A DNA stretch of 5,484 bases from NCBI GenBank assembly GCA_025353525.1, contig JANXOO010000824.1:1-5484 (forward strand), in the 5' to 3' direction. Below the pieces are notes generated by a model. That model did no database searches, was not told the origin of the DNA, and was given only the letters and a program-made list of their open reading frames with translations. The stretch comes from Schlesneria sp. (GTDB lineage Bacteria; Planctomycetota; Planctomycetia; Planctomycetales; Planctomycetaceae). A program made the translations under genes and the position numbers. Shown piece after piece: positions 1-5,484 of this stretch. Position 1 is the first letter of the stretch. Each line of letters begins with the position of its first letter.

Positions 1-253
1 CATAAGCCCAGAAGTTGTGCATGATCACGGTGACTGGCACCAGAAACACAAGCAGCGCCACGGCGCCCCATTGTGTGTAGAGGCCCAGCAACACCAGCAG
101 CCCGCCGACGAGTTCCAAGACAATCACCACCGAGAGCAGCGCGTCGACGATGGGCAGCCCCTTGTCGGCCATCATCTTGGCGGTCCCGTCCCAGTCGTTG
201 AGTTTGCCGGCGGCGCTGGCGATGAAAATCAGCGACTGGCTCCAGGAAGTCAC
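1..253 (-). CDS. DoxX-family integral membrane protein, 3' end off the window, N-terminus short or truncated
   Basis: An open minus-strand frame runs off the left edge and gives 84 residues from the GTG at 251-253. Seen: GKLNDWDGTAKMMADKGLP at residues 16-34, a hydrophobic segment at about 35-58 containing LELVGG (46-51), another at about 61-78, then HNFW (79-82). This order (GKL, a small amphipathic stretch with an aKGLP motif, LELxGG, HNFW) is the signature of DoxX-like four-helix membrane proteins. Some family members are linked to thiosulfate or quinone metabolism, but most have no known role. The first membrane helix is only about 13 residues before GKL, shorter than usual. An in-frame stop lies at 278-280, GTG is the only start codon, and no ribosome binding site precedes it. 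The start overlaps a 14-base palindrome and REP-like arms follow, so the 5' end may have been lost. GC content here is visibly higher than in the kinase region. Family call is confident; an intact gene is not. Confidence 0.75.
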   Translation of the reverse strand, partial: MTSWSQSLIFIASAAGKLNDWDGTAKMMADKGLPIVDALLSVVIVLELVGGLLVLLGLYTQWGAVALLVFLVPVTVIMHNFWAY

Positions 254-266
254 CCGGCGCGCCGGG
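253..266. repeat. Perfect 14-base palindrome at the doxX 5' end
   Basis: The sequence CCCGGCGCGCCGGG reads the same on both strands. It marks the point where the high-GC DoxX reading frame loses recognisable family similarity, and it is directly followed by the REP-like arm at 267-285. It may be a rearrangement boundary or just a GC-rich hairpin; the sequence does not decide. Confidence 0.6.
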
Positions 267-285
267 GTCCCCCTTTTTCAACCAG
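267..285. repeat. REP-like arm, inverted relative to 434-452
   Basis: GTCCCCCTTTTTCAACCAG matches the reverse complement of 434-452 (GTCCCCGTTTTTCAGCCGG) at 16 of 19 positions. The two arms face each other about 150 bases apart, so 267-452 has the shape of a small non-autonomous element or a REP pair. No transposase is encoded inside. Confidence 0.5.
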
Positions 286-397
286 CAGATTTTCCTCTGC
301 CACTCGCCTGACAGCATACCGATCGCGGGTTATACGTTCCACAATTATACGTCATTCTGATCGGCGATGTTGGCAATCGCGGGACTTTGCTGTGTTT

Positions 398-450
398 CCC
401 CGGTTTTTCAGGCGACCGGCAGGACCGGAAATACCGGCTGAAAAACGGGG
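398..450. repeat. REP-like imperfect hairpin ending in a GGGGACAGGCACC motif
   Basis: CCCCGGTTTTTCAG at 398-411 pairs with CTGAAAAACGGGG at 438-450, with one extra G in the left arm. The 26-base interior contains three CCGG tetramers that can form smaller stems. The right arm runs straight into ACAGGCACC, giving GGGGACAGGCACC at 447-459. From memory, GGGGACAGGCAC-type sequences recur near REP-associated (Y1, RAYT-type) transposases in several phyla including planctomycetes. The hairpin is directly visible; the family link is recollection. It could act as a terminator for either strand, but no gene ends close to it. Confidence 0.55.
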
Positions 451-494
451 ACAGGCACCAGGAAGACCTCAAGCCTGACTCCGTTTCTCAGCCA

Positions 495-548
495 GTCAAT
501 TTTCCACTGCTGGTCAATTTTCCACTGCCGGTCAATTTTCCACTGCCG
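495..548. repeat. Three tandem copies of an 18-base repeat, possible IS end remnant
   Basis: The unit GTCAATTTTCCACTGCYG is present at 495-512, 513-530 and 531-548. Copies two and three are identical; copy one differs by one base (CTG for CCG). Short tandem or dispersed repeats of GGTCAATTTT type are familiar at the termini of IS21-family elements, where they bind the IstA transposase, so this may be the end of a lost element. No istA or istB sequence is present in the window. The array lies 15 bases beyond the stop codon of the 132-residue membrane gene. An 18-base period also allows in-frame peptide repeats on the plus strand, but nothing supports translation. Confidence 0.75.
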
Positions 549-563
549 GTTGCATTACGCCAT

Positions 564-962
564 TCACCGTGAATCGTCAGCGGGACCAGCGATTCGATCG
601 GGCCCCAACGCCAATCGATAACTGATCACCGTCCCGATCGCCAGCATGATTAATGTCAGTGGACTTTTATTGTGAAGGTGGGTGGTGAAAAACAGGAAGC
701 TGCCGTCGGCCAAAAACGGTGCATACGTCCACTCGGTTAATATCCCCAGACCGAGTCCCGCAATCCCGCACGCAATTGCAAACGGTTGCGACCGATCCCG
801 GACACCGTATCCGGCCGCCAATCCCAGCATCCCCGCCGGTACGATCAGCGCATAAAAGCCCTGGCGGATGATCCAGTGGAATGCGAAATACCCGGCACAG
901 CCTCCAATCATCGCTGCAATGATACCGAGTATGATTCTGGGTTGCCGAACCGGTTCGCCCAT
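564..962 (-). CDS. Small four-helix membrane protein, conserved planctomycete hypothetical
   Basis: The product is 132 residues. Four hydrophobic segments are visible at about 9-28, 35-52, 60-77 and 101-118, so it is an inner-membrane protein with little outside the bilayer. Between segments three and four lies a polar-aromatic stretch, TEWTYAPFLADGSFLFF (about 76-92), with HLH at 95-97. The glycine-rich helix turns (GMLGLAAGYG at 44-53; GIAGLGLG at 66-73) suggest close helix packing. I recall similar small planctomycete proteins with a QGFYA...PG pattern and an EW...PF..D.S motif, without any assigned function. The ATG at 960-962 is preceded by AGGA at 975-978, a spacing of 12 bases, longer than ideal but the best site nearby. 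The HEVGH-protein gene ends 140 bases upstream in the same direction. No enzyme or transporter signature is seen. Confidence 0.8.
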   Translation of the reverse strand: MGEPVRQPRIILGIIAAMIGGCAGYFAFHWIIRQGFYALIVPAGMLGLAAGYGVRDRSQPFAIACGIAGLGLGILTEWTYAPFLADGSFLFFTTHLHNKSPLTLIMLAIGTVISYRLALGPDRIAGPADDSR

Positions 963-1102
963 GTTGTTGTGTATTCCTGTGATGTCGCGGCCGGTTTGGT
1001 AATCGCCAGAAACCGGAATCAGGCGCAGGGGCTTGTGGAAATGGTGCTTTCAGACGTTCTTGAAAAATCCGGATCTGTTTCGCCATCGATTCCGGCTGCC
1101 AG
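963..1102. other. 140-base spacer between two co-directional genes
   Basis: It contains the possible AGGA ribosome binding site (975-978) of the downstream membrane gene. No hairpin with a T-run and no convincing promoter is seen, so read-through from the HEVGH-protein gene is possible. A minus-strand frame crosses the spacer but continues out of frame through both neighbours and looks like a shadow. Confidence 0.5.
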
Positions 1103-1762
1103 CTATCTGGGCTTGCCGAATCTTGCTCGCCCGCGCGAGGCCCGATATCCGTATTCCGTGGCGAACCAGATTGCGTATTGTTCGCGTTTGTGGCTATTTG
1201 TGTTTCGAGTATCGTTGACGTGTCCGACTTCATGAATCAGAACGTTATTGAGGTAAAAGTCGCGAATCGTGTCGGATGTCCAGATCAACTTCCATTCGTC
1301 GCCAGTCTGAATCCACCTTCCGCCGAACATCTTCGCTTCGACCAGTTGATCGGGCCTGGGCGGTCGAAGGTACGTTTCGGTCAAACTCTCTTCGATCGGA
1401 TACAAATAGACGTTCGGCCCCCACTGCATCCCATAAAGTGGAAACAGTTGTCGTTTGCGTGTCATGGAACTCAACTGGACGACTTCGACGCCGCTTACGA
1501 GGTGCTCGGGAAGTTCGGCTAATCGCGCTTTGATTTCCTGAACTGTGACGGGATGAAGATACCCCGCACCCGCAGGTTGCACAACGAATTCCGTTTCGAC
1601 ACGCTGCTGCGGCTCGTGCCAGGTTTCGGGAGCCGAAAAGTGCGAGGCACTTTCGTCCTGACGGTGGCGCTGACGATACGCCGCATCGGGGCGGACTGAT
1701 CGCCCGTGCGTTTGATGAATCGCTCCGCGAATCGATCGTTGCTGATGATGCGACTTTGACAT
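1103..1762 (-). CDS. Putative zinc metallopeptidase-like protein (HEVGH plus ExxAxxFA), conserved hypothetical
   Basis: The product is 219 residues with no signal peptide or membrane helix, so probably cytoplasmic. Residues 1-55 are rich in His, Gln and Arg and look disordered. A folded part begins near residue 60 and contains a strongly aromatic, conserved-looking middle (LYGMQWG at 109-115, VYLYPIEESL at 118-127, MFGGRW at 145-150). The zinc motif HEVGH is at 177-181 inside a hydrophobic helix, and E194-Q-Y-A197-I-W-F200-A201 follows. HExxH with a later ExxA(xx)FA is the pattern of gluzincins and especially M78/ImmA-IrrE proteins, where the two His and the later Glu bind zinc and the Glu of HExxH is catalytic. 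The gap of 12 residues between motifs is shorter than is usual for M78, so this may be a distinct family. The ATG at 1760-1762 follows an in-frame stop at 1799-1801 and has no clear ribosome binding site; a later start is possible because the N-terminus is weakly coding. Substrate unknown. Confidence 0.78.
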   Translation of the reverse strand: MSKSHHQQRSIRGAIHQTHGRSVRPDAAYRQRHRQDESASHFSAPETWHEPQQRVETEFVVQPAGAGYLHPVTVQEIKARLAELPEHLVSGVEVVQLSSMTRKRQLFPLYGMQWGPNVYLYPIEESLTETYLRPPRPDQLVEAKMFGGRWIQTGDEWKLIWTSDTIRDFYLNNVLIHEVGHVNDTRNTNSHKREQYAIWFATEYGYRASRGRARFGKPR

Positions 1763-2166
1763 TTCTGGAATGCTTTTGAAACGTTGGCGACTGAATGCTC
1801 ATCGATCTCGCGACTCCGTTCGCATTCGAAAGCCCACGTTGCGGGTGACATCCCCGACGCGACTCGCATTATCCTACGGATGTCGTGAATCCGCAGGCAA
1901 TAGTCATCCTCAAGCCATTGCGTATCAACAAGTTAAGGCGATAATCGGCTCGATTAAAGGAACGGGTTTTTGAGCTTGATTTTTGCCAAAAACACCTAAC
2001 TCACGACCCCTTGGCAGGTTGCGGTGCAATGACTGGGCTCGGGAAGGGACAGGTCGTCGACCGGTGGCCTGTCGTCGTTTGGCAATTTTTTGAAAAACAG
2101 TAGAAGAAATCGCCGCGTGGGGCGGTCGGCGTCGAATTTGACGATCGGGAAGTATTCGACCTGCGT
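1763..2166. other. 404-base gap downstream of the kinase gene, no supported gene
   Basis: Frames that cross this stretch on either strand lack recognisable features and mostly overlap the neighbouring genes out of frame. Two weak hairpins are seen, one at 2111-2131 and one at 2049-2072 (ACAGGTC / GGCCTGT with one G-T pair). The gap must carry the end of the kinase transcript and probably a promoter for the HEVGH-protein gene. A GATAAT at 1868-1873 on the minus strand could be a -10 box but has no matching -35. Confidence 0.5.
2111..2131 (-). terminator. Weak candidate terminator of the kinase gene
   Basis: A 5-base-pair GC-only stem (CGCCG / CGGCG) with an 11-base loop lies 36 bases beyond the kinase stop codon. 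Read on the minus strand it is followed by ATTTCTTCT, a poor T-tract. The stem is short, so this is a tentative call. Confidence 0.25.
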
Positions 2167-4977
2167 CTATGGTCCGATCGCTCCAACCCAATTATTGTCA
2201 GAGGGTTGCGTTGCCGGAATGTCGCGTTGCGGACTTTTTTCGGTGGGGGCGAGAAAATTCTGCTGTTTGGGATCGGTCGATGCCAATGCGAAATCCCGAT
2301 CGCCCTGCGAACCTCCGTTTTCGAAAAAAAACGGGATTTCGCCATTTGAAAGGCTTGATGGCTTCGTCCGATCCGACCAGTTATGTTCCAACCCGGCTGC
2401 GCCCGCCGAAAGCATCGAGCGAAAACTGTTCTCGTCAAACCCCTGCTGCACGACTGCTTCTGCAATCTGTGGTTTGATAAACAGGTTTCGACGAAACGCC
2501 AGTTCCGCTGACAGATCGGCGGGAAGATTTGAAAACCGGATCCCAGTTTTTGTATCCCGAAATGAATTGTTAGTGATGCGAATCGATTTCAGAAGTGGTT
2601 TTCCATCGAACCGCAGACCATCCGTTGTTTTATTGAAAAGACACTCGGTCACATCGATTCCGTAGGGAGATCGGCCATCGATAACGATTCCTGCTGCCAT
2701 CGGAGTCAGGAACCGGCAGGATTTGATGATGATATTATTAGCATCGTTGCCCGTTCCTTCCTGCAATCGAATTCCCGTTGCCTGCATTCCCGCCGGTTCA
2801 AACCTGATTCGCTCGATCAAAAGCTGGTTACTTCCGAAGGCCAGTCCCTGAGCGCCCTTGCACAAGAGGCCGATATTCGAAAACCCGCGGATATCAAGCT
2901 GAGTCAATCGCGTTTCGTGCAGGTCGTCGGCCAATTCGACTGCGACAGGCTTTCCGTCGGCTTCAATACGAATATTTTCGATCGTAAAGCGGGAAGCGTT
3001 CGTCAACTGGATGACGGGTTCATCACCTTCGGGAGCGATCCTGACTGATCCCTCGCCCCGCAACGTGATTCCTTCCGGCCAGGGTCGAGACCTGCCGTCG
3101 ATCCGGATTCGTTCTTTGTATTCGCCTTCAGCAATACGGACGACCATGCGATCGGTACTTTGAAGTGTCGGTCGGTATCGTTCGCGAACGGCGGCCAATG
3201 CCTCGCGGATCGATTTATACTCCGGGTTCTTGCCACCGACTGAAACTTCGCGCTTTTCCCTTGGAAACGGAATGGACGCGGATTGTTGAGATTTGTCAGG
3301 GACAGATGGACCACCGGTGCTAATCAGATACACAATCACCAGCACAATCACGATTCCGATGCTGATCGAACCACCGATTGTCCGTACCGACTTCCTTTTC
3401 GAACCAGGAGATTTTTCCTTTCGAGACGAACGTGTTCGCCCCGATTTTGACCGGGAAGCGTTTGCTTTAGGGCGGCTCGACACAGAATCCGGCTTTGTTG
3501 GGCGGAAGTTCGGCGTTGCGGATTCTTTTGCTTTCAGAAAATCGAATGCGGGGACCTGATCAGGGTCGACCGATGGCGGTTCTGCCGGCTCGTCCAGGGG
3601 ATTTTGTTCTGTGATCTCCGGAACCAAAGCCTCTGCCTGAGTCGATTCGTTATCGGGCGTCATTGAATCTGGCGTCGATTGCGTCAGGTCGGAAAAGAAC
3701 CGGTTCAGCGATCGCTCATCGGGTTCGGTCGAGTCGAAATTCGCAGCTGGAATTTGAAACTCGGGCGATAACTGTTTTGACGTGGAAGGAATCACGGACG
3801 CGGACGCGATGTCGGCAGGCAATTTTTCGTCAGCGTACGAGACCGGTTGTGCGACAGGGACGGCCTTGCGCGTGACCGCCGAATCGGCTACTCGCGATCC
3901 GTAGACGACGGAATGCGTTGTCCGCCATGCGCTGTCGGCATTCTCGTCGATCCAGCGAAAGAGTGCATTTTCAAGGTCTGCGGCGGAGGCATATCGATCG
4001 TCAGGCTTTTTCTCCATCATCGTGCGGACTATTGCGGCGAGCGACAACGGAATATCGGGTCTCAGCGATTCGATGGCAGGAGGCACTTTCACCTGATGCG
4101 CCAACAACCGCTGGGCGAGCGTTCCTTCGGTAAACGGCGGTTGTCCGGCGAGTGTGAAATACAGCGTACATCCTAACGCGTAAATGTCCGCTCGCGCATC
4201 GACCGTGTGACTGTCGAGTGCCTGTTCCGGGGCGAGATAATCAGCGGTCCCCAGCACCTTTTCGTCGTGCCGGATCGTGAGCGCTTCGTCCCCTTCGTCG
4301 ACGGTAAAGAAACGTGCCAGTCCCAAATCAAGGATCCTGAGAACTCCGTTCGGATCGACCAGCAGGTTGCCCGGTTTGATGTCGCGATGAACCATTCCGG
4401 ATTGATGCGCGTGTTCCAGTCCCAAAGCAGCCTGCCTCGAAAATTCGGCGGCGTCCAGGAATGAGGCGAGACCTTTTGCGGGGACCAGATCTTGCAGACT
4501 GGTTCCCTCGACATATTCCATCACAAGAAAATGAATCTGTTTGTCGCCATCGGCCTGATGATCGACATCATAAGCGCGGACGATATTGGGGTGATCGAGC
4601 GACGCGGCGGCCTGGGCTTCGCGATGAAACCGCTCGAGATACGACGTATCATCGACTCGCCTGGAGGGCAGGACCTTAAGAGCACATCGACGCCGCATCA
4701 ACAGGTGTTCGGCGAGAAATACAGAGCTCATCCCGCCTTTGCCGAGCAATGACAGAAGTTTGTATTTGCCGAGGAAGAAGCCCCGGTGTTTCCCCTGAAG
4801 CAACTTCTCCGTTTGCCAATTTGTCAGCAAATTCGCAGAGACAAGCCGTTCGGCGAGTTGGGTGGCATTGCTGATATCAGAAGATTCGGCGACAAACCGC
4901 GACAGCCGCCCGTGCTCCACCAGCCCGCTCTTCCGGACCACTGCAATGAAGGACTCGGTGCTGAGCTTCAGGGACAT
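2167..4977 (-). CDS. Transmembrane Hanks-type Ser/Thr protein kinase with C-terminal parallel beta-helix ectodomain
   Basis: The product is 936 residues from the ATG at 4975-4977. An in-frame TTG at 4993-4995 would add six residues, but MSLKLS is a typical start for this family; neither has a clear ribosome binding site. Residues 1-70 form the helical module common before planctomycete kinases (ending LLTNWQTEKLLQGK). The kinase domain spans about 72-345: glycine loop GKGGMSSV (79-86), Lys101, Glu120, HRD with catalytic Asp199, Asn204, DLG (217-219, replacing DFG), APE (249-251), Asp264 and Arg328. All catalytic residues are present, so it should be active. A Pro/Ser/Thr/Glu-rich linker (about 355-505) turns strongly basic (507-532), then one membrane helix (537-554). 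The basic flank places the kinase in the cytoplasm and the C-terminus outside. From about 579 it resembles a right-handed beta-helix (pectin-lyase fold), with coils of about 24 residues clearest at 746-818. It probably acts as a ligand- or surface-binding sensor; no carbohydrate-cleaving site is recognised. Substrates are unknown. Confidence 0.93.
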   Translation of the reverse strand: MSLKLSTESFIAVVRKSGLVEHGRLSRFVAESSDISNATQLAERLVSANLLTNWQTEKLLQGKHRGFFLGKYKLLSLLGKGGMSSVFLAEHLLMRRRCALKVLPSRRVDDTSYLERFHREAQAAASLDHPNIVRAYDVDHQADGDKQIHFLVMEYVEGTSLQDLVPAKGLASFLDAAEFSRQAALGLEHAHQSGMVHRDIKPGNLLVDPNGVLRILDLGLARFFTVDEGDEALTIRHDEKVLGTADYLAPEQALDSHTVDARADIYALGCTLYFTLAGQPPFTEGTLAQRLLAHQVKVPPAIESLRPDIPLSLAAIVRTMMEKKPDDRYASAADLENALFRWIDENADSAWRTTHSVVYGSRVADSAVTRKAVPVAQPVSYADEKLPADIASASVIPSTSKQLSPEFQIPAANFDSTEPDERSLNRFFSDLTQSTPDSMTPDNESTQAEALVPEITEQNPLDEPAEPPSVDPDQVPAFDFLKAKESATPNFRPTKPDSVSSRPKANASRSKSGRTRSSRKEKSPGSKRKSVRTIGGSISIGIVIVLVIVYLISTGGPSVPDKSQQSASIPFPREKREVSVGGKNPEYKSIREALAAVRERYRPTLQSTDRMVVRIAEGEYKERIRIDGRSRPWPEGITLRGEGSVRIAPEGDEPVIQLTNASRFTIENIRIEADGKPVAVELADDLHETRLTQLDIRGFSNIGLLCKGAQGLAFGSNQLLIERIRFEPAGMQATGIRLQEGTGNDANNIIIKSCRFLTPMAAGIVIDGRSPYGIDVTECLFNKTTDGLRFDGKPLLKSIRITNNSFRDTKTGIRFSNLPADLSAELAFRRNLFIKPQIAEAVVQQGFDENSFRSMLSAGAAGLEHNWSDRTKPSSLSNGEIPFFFENGGSQGDRDFALASTDPKQQNFLAPTEKSPQRDIPATQPSDNNWVGAIGP

Positions 4978-5131
4978 CTTGTTGCGTTCGACCAAAAGTC
5001 GAGAAGAATTGCCTCAAAACAGACGCAGGAATACGGCTTTCACATGACTTGGCGAAATGTGCGGCCGATTCCCGGTATCAGCCTATCAATTGCACGATTC
5101 AGATTCCACTCTTGCAGAACTCCAAAAAGCA

Positions 5132-5164
5132 GAAGGCGTCTCAAGTAAAACCTGAGACGCCTTC
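5132..5164 (-). terminator. Strong rho-independent terminator-like hairpin on the minus strand
   Basis: GAAGGCGTCTCA and TGAGACGCCTTC form a perfect 12-base-pair stem around a 9-base loop. Read on the minus strand the stem is followed by TGCTTTTTGG, a short T-tract; on the plus strand no T-tract follows. It should therefore stop transcription coming from the right, insulating the kinase from an upstream gene on the same strand. It lies 154 bases before the kinase start, so it could also be an attenuator in the kinase leader if the promoter is further right, but no alternative pairing is evident. Confidence 0.7.
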
Positions 5165-5270
5165 CACACCGTTTGGACAAGTGCGGGCCAACGCCTGCCG
5201 ACGGCGAAATTTTAAGAAAGCAGAATTCGTACCAATCGAATTAAAATCTTTTGGCAATCAACGAAGAATT

Positions 5271-5289
5271 GGTTCGAGCCCCTCGAACC
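5271..5289. repeat. Perfect 8+3+8 inverted repeat
   Basis: GGTTCGAG and CTCGAACC flank CCC. The GGTTCGAG resembles a tRNA T-arm at first sight, but no acceptor, D or anticodon arm can be laid out around it. No T-tract follows on either strand. It could be an operator for a dimeric regulator or a stable RNA hairpin. Confidence 0.55.
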
Positions 5290-5469
5290 GGGAGTCCAGG
5301 AAATCGGGGACGGTTGAAATTCTGCGAAGCATGACTCCGACTTCATACTGCTAAGCCAATTGCGACTATCAGTTTATGGATCAAAAACTGTAAAGATTCG
5401 CCAAAGGCGTGGGTCAGCATGCGCAGCGCGAAGGGGCGTGCGATGCAGCGTTCTGTTTGGCGGGTTGTT

Positions 5470-5484
5470 CGTTTCGACGAAACG
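5470..5484. repeat. 7+1+7 inverted repeat at the right window edge
   Basis: CGTTTCG and CGAAACG are separated by a single A, ending at the last base of the window. The repeat may extend further only if outer bases beyond the edge match. It may be an operator-like site or a coincidence. Confidence 0.4.

Larger units (their letters stand above)
254..563. other. Gene-free, repeat-rich spacer between doxX and the 132-residue membrane gene
   Basis: No coding frame here looks real: the short frames read through inverted and tandem repeats. The spacer holds, left to right, a REP-like arm (267-285), a direct repeat TTATACGT at 330-337 and 345-352 (15-base period), a long imperfect hairpin (398-450) followed by GGGGACAGGCACC-type sequence, and three copies of an 18-base tandem repeat (495-548). 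On the minus strand TATAAT occurs at 344-349, but no convincing -35 box lies at the right distance, so it is not called a promoter. The content suggests remnants of mobile elements rather than a regulatory region. Confidence 0.6.
4978..5484. other. 507-base region upstream of the kinase, no confident gene
   Basis: The stretch next to the kinase (4978-5131) should hold its leader and promoter, but no pair of -35 and -10 boxes at normal spacing stands out. A strong hairpin lies at 5132-5164, a palindrome at 5271-5289, and another at the right edge (5470-5484). Right of about 5400 the sequence becomes GC-richer. On the minus strand two frames enter from the right edge and stop at 5374-5376 and 5343-5345; the second has fairly GC-rich third positions around 5410-5460 and could be the last 46 codons of a gene beyond the window, ended by the hairpin at 5132-5164. 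On the plus strand an ATG at 5419 opens a frame of 22 codons to the edge. None can be supported alone. Confidence 0.5.

Noticed and set aside
17..478. Plus-strand frame of 153 codons at the left edge
   Set aside because: It is the complement of the DoxX coding sequence and continues into the repeats; His/Gln-rich composition reflects antisense of membrane codons.
495..548. CRISPR array
   Set aside because: The units are contiguous with no spacers and only 18 bases long.
1519..1869. Minus-strand frame of 116 codons overlapping the HEVGH gene's 5' end, considered as its frameshifted true N-terminus
   Set aside because: Its product is Arg/Ser-rich with no continuity to the conserved part, and the 219-residue frame is intact on its own.
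1868..1873. GATAAT as the -10 box for the HEVGH gene
   Set aside because: No acceptable -35 box lies 16-18 bases upstream on the minus strand.
2049..2072. Plus-strand terminator (ACAGGTC / GGCCTGT stem with TTTTTT further on)
   Set aside because: The T-run starts too far after the stem and no plus-strand gene ends here.
2090..2665. Plus-strand frame of 191 codons opposite the kinase C-terminus
   Set aside because: It is antisense to a clear beta-helix coding region and its product shows no fold or motif; typical shadow.
5271..5289. tRNA T-arm because of GGTTCGAG
   Set aside because: No acceptor stem, D-arm or anticodon arm can be built on either strand.
5049..5354. Plus-strand frame of 101 codons upstream of the kinase
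   Set aside because: It begins with TTG, has no ribosome binding site, reads through the 12-base-pair hairpin and the 5271-5289 palindrome, and has no recognisable features.

Overview
The window looks like chromosomal DNA from a planctomycete. The main evidence is a Hanks-type Ser/Thr kinase with the N-terminal module, the DLG variant of the DFG motif, and the kinase–membrane helix–beta-helix layout common in that phylum. Two smaller proteins also resemble planctomycete conserved hypotheticals, as recalled from family knowledge; no search was possible. Shine-Dalgarno sequences are weak or absent, which also fits. All four recognisable genes lie on the minus strand.

Layout in transcription order (right to left): (a) 4978-5484, no confident gene, with a strong minus-strand terminator-like hairpin at 5132-5164 and two palindromes; (b) 2167-4977, a 936-residue transmembrane kinase with a predicted extracytoplasmic parallel beta-helix domain; (c) 1763-2166, a 404-base gap without a supported gene; (d) 1103-1762, a 219-residue protein with an HEVGH zinc-site motif followed by ExxAxxFA; (e) 963-1102, a short spacer; (f) 564-962, a 132-residue protein with four predicted membrane segments; (g) 254-563, a repeat-rich spacer with an 18-base tandem repeat, a REP-like hairpin carrying GGGGACAGGCACC, and a related inverted arm; (h) 1-253, part of a DoxX-family membrane protein. 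Its readable frame stops near a perfect 14-base palindrome, and the window edge removes its 3' end.

The gaps between genes (about 400, 140 and 310 bases) argue against one tight operon. The kinase probably senses something outside the cytoplasm through its beta-helix domain and phosphorylates cytoplasmic proteins; no substrate can be named. No functional link between the kinase and its neighbours is visible beyond shared direction. The points most worth a second look are the metallopeptidase-like protein, the kinase ectodomain, and the mobile-element debris between doxX and the 132-residue membrane gene.
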